Part shown: piece by piece, positions 43,559 to 51,983 of the stretch
Position numbering within the stretch: position 1 is the stretch's first letter
Layout of the letters: the number at the start of each line of letters is the position of its first letter
Assembly: GCF_002812205.1 (NCBI RefSeq)
Contig: NZ_NPEA01000006.1
Location: 310,596-374,595 of the forward strand
Source: Leptospira neocaledonica
Lineage (GTDB): Bacteria; Spirochaetota; Leptospiria; Leptospirales; Leptospiraceae
Length of the DNA stretch: 64,000 bases
Reading direction: 5' to 3'
Translations under genes and position numbers: made by a program
The notes under the pieces: generated by a model
Told to the model about the DNA's origin: nothing
The model's input: only the letters and a program-made list of their open reading frames with translations
The model's database searches: none

Positions 43559-44410
43559 ATGAAAATTTTCGTTTATGGCGGAGCAGGACAGATATCCAGT
43601 TCCGTAATTTCTAAACTATTAGATTTAGGGCATGAAGTTTATGCAGGTACGAGAAAACCCGAGGCAGGCAGAAAACTTCCAGGGCTACATTGGGTATTTG
43701 CAGATGCTACTCAACCTACAAAAGGAACAGAAATATTGGAAAAAGTGGAGAGAGCCTTCTTCATTTCTCCCCCAGGATATACGGACCAATATTCAGTATT
43801 AAGTCCTTGGTTTGAAAAAGCAAAAGTGGCGTCTTTAAAGAAGGTTGTTTTGATGAGCGCAATGGGAGTCGACTTTGCTCCTCCTGAAGCTCCATTTAGA
43901 AAGTTAGAGATCAGTTTGGAAAACTCAGGTGTCCCTTATACAATCTTAAGGCCGAATTGGTTTATGCAGAACTTCCAAACATATTGGCTTTCAGGAATAT
44001 TAAAAGATAAGAAGATATACTTTCCTGCAGGAAACGCTAAGACCAGTTTTATCCATACGGATGATATTTCTTCTTCCGTGGTTTCCGCACTTTTGAATGA
44101 CCAATTTAATGGTAAAGGAATTGCATTGACCGGAAAAGAGGCGCTCACTCATGAAGAAGTGGCCGAAAAGATTTCCAAACATACAGGCTTGAAAGTGAGT
44201 TACTCGGATATCAGTCCGGAGACATTTAAAACAAACCTTTTACAAGCAGGCGTATCCGAAGACTATGCAAGTTTTATGGTATTCATAGCCGGGTCACTCA
44301 AAGAAGGTCATTCCTCTCCCATCCTGAATACTGTTCGGGAGATCACCGGAAAAGATCCGATCTCTTTTGATGAGTATGCAGAGCAAAACAAAAAGGTTTG
44401 GCTGAATTAA
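43559..44410 (+). CDS. NmrA-like NAD(P)-binding protein (atypical SDR)
   Basis: 283 residues from the ATG at 43559, with CAGGAG 8 nt upstream. The Rossmann fold starts at once (KIFVYGGAGQISSSVISKLL, LGHEVYAGTRKPEAG). It continues with AFFISPPGYTDQYS, VVLMSAMGVDFAPPEAPF, VPYTILRPNWFMQNF and KTSFIHTDDISSSVVSALL, the pattern of NmrA/quinone oxidoreductase 2-like atypical SDRs (QorB type). Some family members reduce quinones or act as redox sensors; the substrate here is not known. Probably controlled by the divergent AraC regulator. Confidence 0.87.
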   Translation: MKIFVYGGAGQISSSVISKLLDLGHEVYAGTRKPEAGRKLPGLHWVFADATQPTKGTEILEKVERAFFISPPGYTDQYSVLSPWFEKAKVASLKKVVLMSAMGVDFAPPEAPFRKLEISLENSGVPYTILRPNWFMQNFQTYWLSGILKDKKIYFPAGNAKTSFIHTDDISSSVVSALLNDQFNGKGIALTGKEALTHEEVAEKISKHTGLKVSYSDISPETFKTNLLQAGVSEDYASFMVFIAGSLKEGHSSPILNTVREITGKDPISFDEYAEQNKKVWLN

Positions 44411-44735
44411 AATTAACTCTCTTGTTCGACCTTAATCGTATCTTTTAGATCGATTAGGGCCGAGCGATTGTTATAAGAGATAAAATCACCTAATTATAGA
44501 AAGTCGAAAGAAGAAAATAGTACGAAAGTTTTAGTGCACTTTGCAATTTAGTATAAATTCTGAAACAGATTTGAAATGATTTTCTAATATCTCTTATTTT
44601 CTCTTCCTTCAAATCTTTTTGTCGATCAATTGCTCGATAAAAAACTGAAATAATTCTCTGCAATGCTGCTATTTATTCTGTATTCAAGAATCCTCTTGAC
44701 ATTTAGTCATTTATGCAAAATCTAACAAGTCCGAT
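44411..44735. other. 325-bp AT-rich intergenic region
   Basis: No gene is visible. An imperfect hairpin, 44430-44438 with 44451-44459 (nine pairs, one G-U), may terminate the NmrA-like transcript. The remainder is AT-rich and should hold the promoter of the phosphatase gene at 44736. Confidence 0.5.
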
Positions 44736-47711
44736 ATGGAAGCCTCCATTCTATTCTCCCATCATGCAAGCGGTGTTTTCTCCTTATTCCTTTTAACCTT
44801 CGTTCTAAGCGGCTTCTTGGTATTCAAGAAAAGCAGGACCTTGCCTACATATTATCTACTTATAATGTATCTCGGCTATGGGACCATGTTTTTTGGGTAT
44901 TTTCTCTCCTATTCCATATTCAGCCCGTTAGCGGCGTATCATAGATATCTTACAGTTTTTGTGATCTTCGGGATCGTTGGATTTATAGGTTTCTGTTATC
45001 ATTTTCCAAGGAATATATATCCAAAAGAATCCAAGATAGTCATTCCATTATCCTTGGTGATCGCTTTAGCCGCATGGATCCATTTTATCCTAAAAACAGT
45101 GGGAAAAGAGAAGATATATCTATTCTCCGCTCACCATTATAGTTTCGATTTCGGAAAAGAAGCTAGTTTTGCGATCCTCTTATGTTTTATTATTAGCACA
45201 GTTATTCTGATTAGAAAAACGATCTATTTTTCTCGTTATTCTGGAATATTCCAAAAATGGAATACTTCTTCCGACTCTTTAGCTCTTCCTGTCCGTATTC
45301 TTGCAAAAACCCTTATTTTTCTTCCTTTGAATATCATGAAGATCATTCTCCCTTCCAGAAAAGAAGGGATCGCACTCCGAGCATTTTTAGTCACTGTAAT
45401 CTTAAACATATTGAATGCGTATAATAACGTATTAAATAAATCTGGAGTTCTATCCTACGACACGTACGCAATCGCGTATTTTATCCTGTCAGTAGTCACA
45501 ATATTTTTCATACAGAGTGCTTATCTAAACCATTCCCCGGAACCTACAAGCTTTATGGGAAAGATACTTTCCAGCGCAGTGGTTACTGTGGTGTTAGCTT
45601 TAGGAGCGATCAGTTATATTACTTTATTCTCCACAGATAAATCGATAGAAAAAGAGGATCTAGTCGAGATGAATTCGGTTAAAACTGAAATTCGAAATGG
45701 AGACACGAATTTTCCTCCTAATGTTAGATATGTTTTATCTCGTCCAGTCGGCCCGGGTATGTTTGATCATAAATATGATATTCTTTTTTCAAAGGACGGT
45801 TTGAACCAAACCATTCTGAAAGAAGGAGAAAAATATTATAAAAACCAACAACTGAAAGAAGCGATCGAAAAAAACAAAAAACTTCATAAAGGAAAATCCG
45901 AATCCGAATTAGAGGCAATTACTCTTAAAGAGATGAAGGATACAAATCTTCCATTAGGCTCCAGACTCTATAGAGTCGCCGGAGATTTTTTCATCCATTA
46001 TGATTTTGTGATAGGTCAGACAAGATACGAGGTAGGATTTGCGTATGTCGAATTCAGACAAGTGATCCATGATGTAGCCCGTTGGTTAATCCTGATCATT
46101 TTTGGAACCACAATCTTCATATTGATCGCATTCCCGATCCTACTCAGAGTCAGCTTAATTCATCCTCTTAATAATCTATTGTCTGGAGTGGAAAAGGTCA
46201 ACCACGGAGATCTAAATGTAAACGTTCCGATTAAAGCTATGGACGAGATCGGCTTCTTATCTCTTTCTTTCAACTCAATGGTAGATTCCATCCGAAGTGC
46301 AAGAGAACAATTGCAGGAACATGCAGACCATCTGGAAGAAAAGGTAGAAGAACGTACAAAAGAAGTTCAGGAGAAAATGGAGGAAGTCCAAAGACTGAAG
46401 ATCCAACAGGATGGGGACTATTTCTTAACTTCTCTACTTGCAAAACCGCTCTTCTATAATGCAAACAAATCTTCCAAAGTAAACACTAGCTTCCTCATCA
46501 GACAAAAGAAATATTTCGAATTTAGAAATAAACAAGGCGAACTCGGTGGAGACATATGCCTAACAGGAAATCTGAGATTAGGAACTCCTGATAATTATAG
46601 AAAGTTCACGATGGCAATGAATGGAGATGCAATGGGGAAATCCATGCAGGGAGCAGGAGGTTCCCTAGTTATGGGAGTCGTCATGAACTCTATTATGGCA
46701 AGATCCGCTGCAAACAAAAGAGTCTTAGCTAAAACACCGGAAGAATGGCTGACCGAAACCTATACTGAGATACATTCCGTATTCAAAAGTTTCGACGGAA
46801 CAATGGTGATCTCGGCGACTGTAGCCTTGATCGAGGATGAAACCGGAGAAATGTTCTACTGGAACGCAGAACACCCTTTCTCAGTATTATATAGGGACGG
46901 GAAAGCCTCTTTCATCGAAGACACATTAGAACTTCGTAAATTAGGGCTGGATTCGGAATTCGAATTTAAAGTAAAAACATTCCAGCTACATCCGGGAGAT
47001 CTGATCATACTCGCTTCGGACGGAAGAGATGACCTTCTACTTTCCGTACATAATAACAAAAGAATTATCAATGAAGATGAAAATGTATTTTTGGACGTGG
47101 TGGAAAGATCTCACGGAGACATCAAATCCATCGAACAAAATATCCGAAGTATCGGAGAAGTCATAGACGATCTTTCCATCCTAAGGATCGGATTCCAAGA
47201 AGTGAATGCTCCTGCAATCGAACAAAGAGACGAGAATAACGAATTCGCGGACAAGGTAGTTTTACAAAGTTTATATAAAGAAGGAAAAGAATTATATCGC
47301 AACGGAGAAGCCCAGAAAGCGATCTCAATTCTTCTGGATGCATACGCAACAGATAATAATAACCAAAAATTGAACAAACTGCTCGGCTTGATCAGTTTTA
47401 AAGAAAAGGATTATCCTTTAGCAGTAAAAGTTTTGAGTAAATATCTGAGCCAAGACCCTGATACCGCTGAACTTTGGTATTATCTCTCTATAGCGGAAAA
47501 ACGAATCGGCAACCTGGCCCAATCCCTGGAAGCCGCGATGATGGTAAATCAAATGCAACCTATGAATGTACAGAACTTGGTACATCTTTCCGATCTAAAT
47601 CGACTTTTGGGAAATAGAGAAGAAGCCATAGGCTTCACAAAATCAGCGGAAGAGATCGATCCGGAGAATAAGAATATTCGAAAGTTGAAAAAACTTTTGG
47701 AAATGGATTAA
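44736..47711 (+). CDS. large membrane PP2C/SpoIIE-type serine phosphatase with HAMP and TPR
   Basis: 991 residues. Multiple N-terminal helices (to about 290) are followed by an extracytoplasmic domain of about 140 residues, a transmembrane helix (LILIIFGTTIFILIAFPILL), HAMP (VNHGDLNVNVPIKAMDEIGF) and a coiled coil. The PP2C domain (about 580-830) has ELGGDICLTGN, MNGDAMGKSMQGAGG, ASDGRDDLLL and IDDLSILRIGF, so all acidic metal ligands look intact. C-terminal TPR-like repeats include AVKVLSKYLSQDPDTAELWYY. It has the same layout as the 1054-residue protein at 39249 but a diverged sensor region. The two flank the AraC/NmrA pair on opposite strands. Substrate unknown. Confidence 0.88.
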   Translation: MEASILFSHHASGVFSLFLLTFVLSGFLVFKKSRTLPTYYLLIMYLGYGTMFFGYFLSYSIFSPLAAYHRYLTVFVIFGIVGFIGFCYHFPRNIYPKESKIVIPLSLVIALAAWIHFILKTVGKEKIYLFSAHHYSFDFGKEASFAILLCFIISTVILIRKTIYFSRYSGIFQKWNTSSDSLALPVRILAKTLIFLPLNIMKIILPSRKEGIALRAFLVTVILNILNAYNNVLNKSGVLSYDTYAIAYFILSVVTIFFIQSAYLNHSPEPTSFMGKILSSAVVTVVLALGAISYITLFSTDKSIEKEDLVEMNSVKTEIRNGDTNFPPNVRYVLSRPVGPGMFDHKYDILFSKDGLNQTILKEGEKYYKNQQLKEAIEKNKKLHKGKSESELEAITLKEMKDTNLPLGSRLYRVAGDFFIHYDFVIGQTRYEVGFAYVEFRQVIHDVARWLILIIFGTTIFILIAFPILLRVSLIHPLNNLLSGVEKVNHGDLNVNVPIKAMDEIGFLSLSFNSMVDSIRSAREQLQEHADHLEEKVEERTKEVQEKMEEVQRLKIQQDGDYFLTSLLAKPLFYNANKSSKVNTSFLIRQKKYFEFRNKQGELGGDICLTGNLRLGTPDNYRKFTMAMNGDAMGKSMQGAGGSLVMGVVMNSIMARSAANKRVLAKTPEEWLTETYTEIHSVFKSFDGTMVISATVALIEDETGEMFYWNAEHPFSVLYRDGKASFIEDTLELRKLGLDSEFEFKVKTFQLHPGDLIILASDGRDDLLLSVHNNKRIINEDENVFLDVVERSHGDIKSIEQNIRSIGEVIDDLSILRIGFQEVNAPAIEQRDENNEFADKVVLQSLYKEGKELYRNGEAQKAISILLDAYATDNNNQKLNKLLGLISFKEKDYPLAVKVLSKYLSQDPDTAELWYYLSIAEKRIGNLAQSLEAAMMVNQMQPMNVQNLVHLSDLNRLLGNREEAIGFTKSAEEIDPENKNIRKLKKLLEMD

Positions 47712-47761
47712 AAATAGAGAATGTATTCTCTACTCTAAATAAAGCGTTCTTCGTAAAACAT

Positions 47762-48103
47762 CTAATAGCTTCGGCGATTATGATCCAAGCTGCAACCCTG
47801 CTTTTCCTTATATATCGCCTTAGATTTAAAGTTGGAAAAGAAGGATGAAAATTCTATAGATAAAGAATTTTCATCCTGGATCCAAAGATCAGAAGAAAAA
47901 AATTGTTTTGTATAATCCTTACAATATTCTTCCGAACCTTTGGAAACAAATAAACAGGAACAACCTTCTTTAGCCACAAAAGAAGAATATACACTCCCAA
48001 GAGAGTCAGGAAGTATTCTCCATTTCCAAACAGAAAATACAACAAGGAAAAATACAACAAGAACAGACCCAGATGTATATAATATTTTTATAAATTTCTT
48101 CAC
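47762..48103 (-). CDS. small hypothetical membrane-anchored protein
   Basis: 113 residues with one N-terminal hydrophobic helix (SGSVLVVFFLVVFSVWKW), then a domain with four Cys (GCSCLF, EYCKDY and QGCSLDH near the C-terminus). The cysteines and the anchor suggest an extracytoplasmic, possibly disulfide-bonded protein. No family recognised. Its start overlaps the stop of the serine hydrolase gene upstream by 4 nt, so the two are co-translated and may act together. Confidence 0.6.
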   Translation of the reverse strand: MKKFIKILYTSGSVLVVFFLVVFSVWKWRILPDSLGSVYSSFVAKEGCSCLFVSKGSEEYCKDYTKQFFSSDLWIQDENSLSIEFSSFFSNFKSKAIYKEKQGCSLDHNRRSY

Positions 48104-49218
48104 TGTAATTTCCCCGAATCGCTTTTGTTCAAAATTGAAAGCAAACGATCTAAAAATTCTCTTATTGGAAATTTGGAGCCTCTATCATTTCCCAATCGAA
48201 TCACTATCAATTTTTTCTCAGGATCCACTACTAAAAATTGTCCCCAATGTCCTGAAGCAAAAAAGGATCGAGGAGAAAGTTGTGGATAATACAGATCCTC
48301 CGAATCGGGCGAAAATCGATTTAAATATACGTGTCCCCCCATACTCGGAATACGAAACGTATCCAAGTACCAGGGTCTTTTACTCTTAAGATCATAAATT
48401 CGAAAAGTTTTTGAAATCCAATCTTTGGGAAAGATCCCGGAAGATCTTCCAGAAATTTCATCCGAGTAAAGAAGTCCGATTTTAGCCAGATCTCTTGCGG
48501 AAAGATAGGCATAAGAAGAAGCTACCGGAATTCCTTTGCCATCCCTTTCCCAAACATATAACGAAATCCCGGTCCGTTTAAAATACATCTCGGGAAAATT
48601 ATTTTCCACTGAACTCAAGACAGCAGATAATAGATTTGAATCTCCGCTGGAATAAGATATTTTTTCTCCAGGAACATGAGAAAATTTTAATTTGGAAATA
48701 TAATCCGTGATGTCCCGATTCCCTTCCCCATATAATATTTCTAGAATATCCGAATTAAAAGGTGCCCATTCATATCTTTCTTTCCACTCGATTCCGGAAG
48801 CAAAGAAGAGTAGATGTTTTACTTTCAGTTCTCCTAAATTTGAAATCGGGAATTTTTGGAGATAAAATCGGACAGGTTTTTCTAAATCCAATTTCCCGAG
48901 AGCCACAGCTTGTCCTACTGCCCCATTCAATAAAAATTTGCTAATAGACCAAGTTGGATGTAATGTTTTAGGCCCGAATCCGGAAGAGTAAGTTTCTAAT
49001 ATTATTTTTCCGTTTTGGATCACCAGAATCGCATTTGTGCGGATCTTAGAATTGTTTGTTTGGTATTGGCCCTCCGTAGCCCATCTTGCTAGGGATATGA
49101 TTTCTTGTTTCTCGTTAAAATGGACTGTGTATGCAGAATATGGAAAATTTTCCGCTTTGGTACACCCACCAAAGAATATAAGAAGTATGGGCCAAACCTT
49201 TCTGAAATACATTCCCAT
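48100..49218 (-). CDS. serine beta-lactamase-family (class C/PBP-like) lipoprotein
   Basis: 372 residues from the ATG at 49218, which has GAGGG 6 nt upstream; a more distal start at 49269 would add a second hydrophobic stretch. The lipoprotein signal ends at Cys19 (FFGGC). Family motifs: the nucleophile in TWSISKFLLNGAVG (SxxK), YSSGDSNLLSAVL in the place of YxN, and GHWGQFLVVDPEKKLIVIR in the place of the KTG/HxG box. Proteins of this type are esterases or D-amino peptidases more often than true beta-lactamases. The active site looks complete. It is coupled to the small protein downstream. Confidence 0.85.
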   Translation of the reverse strand: MGMYFRKVWPILLIFFGGCTKAENFPYSAYTVHFNEKQEIISLARWATEGQYQTNNSKIRTNAILVIQNGKIILETYSSGFGPKTLHPTWSISKFLLNGAVGQAVALGKLDLEKPVRFYLQKFPISNLGELKVKHLLFFASGIEWKERYEWAPFNSDILEILYGEGNRDITDYISKLKFSHVPGEKISYSSGDSNLLSAVLSSVENNFPEMYFKRTGISLYVWERDGKGIPVASSYAYLSARDLAKIGLLYSDEISGRSSGIFPKDWISKTFRIYDLKSKRPWYLDTFRIPSMGGHVYLNRFSPDSEDLYYPQLSPRSFFASGHWGQFLVVDPEKKLIVIRLGNDRGSKFPIREFLDRLLSILNKSDSGKLQ

Positions 49219-49310
49219 CGAAAACCCTCGGTTAAAAATGAGAAAGATCTGGATTAAAAAATATTCCAAAATATCCGAATAGAATATGAAATTTTAGATA
49301 CAAAGTGAGG

Positions 49311-49416
49311 TTGCTCGCGGCAGCGATGCGTAGATCTTTAGTCCGGGCAAAGCCCGGATGAGCGCTAGCGAAATCGGAGCAGCGCGACCCGAGCGTTAGC
49401 GAGTGGGGCCGCCCAG
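49311..49416. repeat. GC-rich intergenic island with hairpin and internal repeats
   Basis: A block of about 105 bp is much richer in G and C than its surroundings. It contains a perfect hairpin TCCGGGC-AAA-GCCCGGA (49342-49358) and two near-identical 12-mers, GAGCGCTAGCGA (49360) and GAGCGTTAGCGA (49391), 31 bp apart. It lies in a gap between two minus-strand genes. It looks like a dispersed palindromic repeat element; no copy elsewhere in this window was noticed. Confidence 0.55.
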
Positions 49417-49419
49417 AAA

Positions 49420-49890
49420 TTACATTAAATATCTTTTTCCTAAATTATCTCTTTTTTCCGTGTCTGCCCCATTGGAGATCAGAAGTTCAGAAATTTCCGC
49501 AAGCCCATCGTAACTATAAGAAATATGTAATGGAGTTACGCCGCTCGGATCGGAAACATTCGGGTCGGCTCCATGTTCCAGTAGGATCTGCACAGGTTTG
49601 ATCTTACCATTTTCCACCGCTTTATGAATAGGAAAAATTCCGTTCCCATCCGGAAGATTCGGGTCCAAACCGGCATTCAATAGGGTTTCCAAATAAAATG
49701 GATCTTGGATCTCGGACGCACAAAAACCGAGAAGGCCCTTAGTACATTCTTTCAGCTCACCTTTGTTGGGAATCAGATCCAAAATTTTTCTAAACCCTTG
49801 CTTGTCTCCGTTTTCGATCTTAGAAAATAATTCTCTTCCCCTTTGTATCGTCTTACGATTCTCAATCCAATTTTTAACCCAAGCTAGCAT
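49420..49890 (-). CDS. ankyrin-repeat protein
   Basis: 156 residues. After a basic helical N-terminus there are about three ankyrin repeats: DPFYLETLLNAGLDPNLPDGNGIFPIHKAVENG, then the KPVQILLEHGADPNVSDPSGVTPLH unit, then ISELLISNGADTEKRDNLG (quoted in part). Each has the usual helix pair and the GADPN/GxTPLH turns. No signal peptide, so probably cytoplasmic. Ankyrin repeats bind other proteins; no partner is evident. It follows the alpha/beta hydrolase gene by 61 nt on the same strand. Confidence 0.87.
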   Translation of the reverse strand: MLAWVKNWIENRKTIQRGRELFSKIENGDKQGFRKILDLIPNKGELKECTKGLLGFCASEIQDPFYLETLLNAGLDPNLPDGNGIFPIHKAVENGKIKPVQILLEHGADPNVSDPSGVTPLHISYSYDGLAEISELLISNGADTEKRDNLGKRYLM

Positions 49891-49951
49891 ATGATTCCCC
49901 GAATCTATATTTAGAAAATAGACTGTTTGGATCCGGATTTTGATCTTACCT

Positions 49952-50842
49952 TTATGGAGAATCCAAAAAATCTTGTACCAAGGCAGAGGTCAATTCAGGA
50001 TATCGATCCCTTCCTTGTGACATGATCGCCTCTCCTAAATAATCACCATGTCCACCAGGCAAGATCAAAAGTCTTGCATTTGGGATCATTCGGACCATCT
50101 CGACGGCATGCTCCGGTTTAGGAACATCTCTATCCCCGAGCAGAATCAATGTTGGAATTCCGACAGTTCTAATATCTTTATCGTTAAGATCTTTGAAGTT
50201 ACGCATTCTAGCAGCATCTTTCTCATACATAGTGTGCAATTTTTGAGGATCCGGATTTACTTTTAGAAACGCATCCTTGAGAGCCTGAGGCATATTTTCA
50301 AAAGTAGCATTCTTCATAAAATTCCAAAACATAGGATAGGCTCCTTCTCTCTTTGTAATGGAAGAGGCAAATACAAGCTTACGCACCAATTTCGGATGTC
50401 GAATTGCAATATGTAGGGCGACACTTGCACCATTACTAAAACCGAAAATATCCGCCTGCTCCACTTTGAGAAATTTAAGAAGTGCAACAACATCCTCCGC
50501 TGAAGTTTCGAAACTAACAGGTCCATTTCTATCCGTAGTTCTTCCATGCCCTTGCTCGTCCAAAGCAATCACTCTGCGATCTTGGGCCAGAATGGGAAGA
50601 ATTCTACTATAAGTAACTTCTATCGTTGAGCCACCGCCGTTTAATAGAACAAGAGGAATTCCATCCTTCTTACCATGGATCTCATAATACATCTGGATGT
50701 CTTTGATAGGAGCGAGACCTTTTTCGATAGGTTCAGATTCAATCTTAGGAGGAATTCCACGAAGTTGAAATGGTTGGTTAGCCGAACAAGCCACCACCGT
50801 AAATAGTATAAAAATATAATGTAGTAAATTAGAAACTTTCAT
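49952..50842 (-). CDS. alpha/beta-hydrolase lipoprotein
   Basis: 296 residues with a lipoprotein signal ending at Cys19 (FTVVAC). Alpha/beta-hydrolase motifs: VLLNGGGSTIEVTYSRILPIL (oxyanion region), ALDEQGHGRTTDRNGP, nucleophile elbow FGFSNGASVALHIA (G-x-S-x-G with Ser), acid after LILLGDRDVPKPEHA, and the catalytic His in ILPGGHGDYLGE. The triad is complete. The substrate is unknown. It is 11 nt downstream of the SRPBCC gene, in the operon ArsR-SRPBCC-hydrolase. Confidence 0.9.
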   Translation of the reverse strand: MKVSNLLHYIFILFTVVACSANQPFQLRGIPPKIESEPIEKGLAPIKDIQMYYEIHGKKDGIPLVLLNGGGSTIEVTYSRILPILAQDRRVIALDEQGHGRTTDRNGPVSFETSAEDVVALLKFLKVEQADIFGFSNGASVALHIAIRHPKLVRKLVFASSITKREGAYPMFWNFMKNATFENMPQALKDAFLKVNPDPQKLHTMYEKDAARMRNFKDLNDKDIRTVGIPTLILLGDRDVPKPEHAVEMVRMIPNARLLILPGGHGDYLGEAIMSQGRDRYPELTSALVQDFLDSP

Positions 50843-50853
50843 CTGAGTTCTCC

Positions 50854-51330
50854 TTATTTGACTTTTTCGAGATAGTCGGTTAATCTAACCAAATGTGCCA
50901 AGGTGCCTTCTTTTCTGGATGCGACACCTTCTCTACCTATGGTTTGATCTAAAAATGCAACCTGTTCTGTAAACGTAAGTTTTGTGTTAGAGGAATCCAC
51001 TTCTTCAATTTCTACGGAAGCGATGGATACCGAATGGATCTTGCCGCTTAAAATCATATCATAAACGAAAACGATCCTCTGATTTTCAATCAGGTCAGAA
51101 AATCTAGCTTTGTATAAGGTCTCTTTTCCATTGGGGAATCGACCATGCAGTATTTCTTCCCCACCTACACGGAAGTCTAACTTTCTCTGAACTACCGACC
51201 AATCTCCAGGTCCTATAAACCAATTTGCTTTGGCTTCTATATCACTCCATGCGGAATACACAGATCCAGGATCGGATTGGTATATTCTTTCTATACTAAA
51301 AATTTCATGGGCTACTTTCAGTTTTTCCAT
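50854..51330 (-). CDS. SRPBCC/AHSA1-domain protein
   Basis: 158 residues. It has the START-like SRPBCC pattern of activator-of-Hsp90-homologue proteins: FSIERIYQSDPGSVYSAWSDIEAKANWFIGPG at the start (quoted in part below 20 residues: VYSAWSDIEAKANWF), FRVGGEEILHGRFPNGKE, and LTFTEQVAFLD near the end. Such domains hold a hydrophobic pocket. A very common arrangement is an ArsR-type regulator gene directly before it, as here (2 nt). The function is unknown; many are linked to small-ligand binding or detoxification. Confidence 0.87.
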   Translation of the reverse strand: MEKLKVAHEIFSIERIYQSDPGSVYSAWSDIEAKANWFIGPGDWSVVQRKLDFRVGGEEILHGRFPNGKETLYKARFSDLIENQRIVFVYDMILSGKIHSVSIASVEIEEVDSSNTKLTFTEQVAFLDQTIGREGVASRKEGTLAHLVRLTDYLEKVK

Positions 51331-51332
51331 TG

Positions 51333-51686
51333 TTACTTCTTCCCTCTCTCCGTTTTTTCTAAAAATTCTCCCAATCGATCCAAATTCCTTTCCCAGAATT
51401 TTCTACGTTGGTGGACCCAGTTCTCGATTAGTTCCAATGAATTCGTTTCGACCCTACATGATCGTACTCGACCTATCTTTTGGGTTTTAATCAAACCGCT
51501 TTCTTCCAAAATTTGTACGTGCTGAACAACTGCGGCCATACTCATGTCCAAGGGGCTTGCAAGTTCGCTCACGGAAGCTGGTTTTTTGCTCAGTCTTTCT
51601 ACGATATCACGGCGAGTAGGATCGGATAAGGCGTAGAATATTCTATCCAAGGAGGAATTGTTAAGCATTTGCTTAAGTATATACAT
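51333..51686 (-). CDS. ArsR-family winged-helix regulator
   Basis: 117 residues from the ATG at 51686; another ATG at 51668 would give 111 and neither has a clear ribosome binding site. Typical ArsR sequence: DRIFYALSDPTRRDIVERL, recognition helix region MSMAAVVQHVQILEESGLI, wing KTQKIGRVRSCRVE, then WERNLDRLGEFLEK. No metal-binding ELCVCDL motif. It belongs to the subgroup placed before SRPBCC genes. Two 18-bp direct repeats at its 5-prime end (51663 and 51702) are likely autoregulatory sites. Confidence 0.88.
   Translation of the reverse strand: MYILKQMLNNSSLDRIFYALSDPTRRDIVERLSKKPASVSELASPLDMSMAAVVQHVQILEESGLIKTQKIGRVRSCRVETNSLELIENWVHQRRKFWERNLDRLGEFLEKTERGKK
51663..51680. promoter_or_regulatory. 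ArsR-operator-like repeat, copy 1
   Basis: AAGCATTTGCTTAAGTAT matches AAGCGTTTACTTAAGTAT at 51702 in 16 of 18 positions and repeats in the same orientation 39 bp apart. This copy overlaps the start of the ArsR gene. Confidence 0.55.
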
Positions 51687-51701
51687 GAAAGATAAATAGT
51701 C

Positions 51702-51719
51702 AAGCGTTTACTTAAGTAT
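51702..51719. promoter_or_regulatory. ArsR-operator-like repeat, copy 2
   Basis: AAGCGTTTACTTAAGTAT contains an AAGCGTTTACTT core, similar to operators of ArsR regulators that control SRPBCC genes. It lies 16 bp upstream of the ArsR start codon. Confidence 0.6.
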
Positions 51720-51728
51720 TTTTTTTGA

Positions 51729-51923
51729 GATTTAGGCAACTCAAGAAAAAGTTTAAATATATTGTTTTCCAATGGAGAAGCCACCGAAAATCCATTTGAA
51801 GGAGGGGCAAACGACATCCCAATCACTTCAATGAGCAGGATAATTGAAATAGATTTAAGAGAACTTCTTAATGAAAAAGATATTCCGCCGCCCATTTCTC
51901 CGGTTAATAATATTTTAATGTAA
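51729..51923 (+). pseudogene. probable C-terminal remnant of a bestrophin-family protein
   Basis: A frame open from 51729 to the stop at 51923 reads, near its end, ATENPFEGGANDIP, then SMSRIIEIDLRELLNE, then PPPISPVNNILM. The order ENPF - NDIP - RxIEIDLRELL - P-P - ILM resembles the C-terminal tail of bacterial bestrophin-type anion channel proteins. There is no ATG before 51831, and the bestrophin transmembrane region (about 200 residues) is absent upstream, where the ArsR gene now lies. I therefore read it as a decayed fragment. It may still be translated as a 30-residue peptide from 51831, but this is unlikely. Confidence 0.45.
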
Positions 51924-51983
51924 AAACTTTTACTCCGGACAAACTTCGCATTCCAATCTCGGCAAAATAACAGTCTATTATTT

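Noticed and set aside
47940..48389. 149-codon plus-strand frame opposite the serine hydrolase gene
   Set aside because: The minus strand encodes a beta-lactamase-family protein with its motifs there; the plus-strand frame has low-complexity sequence and no start signal.
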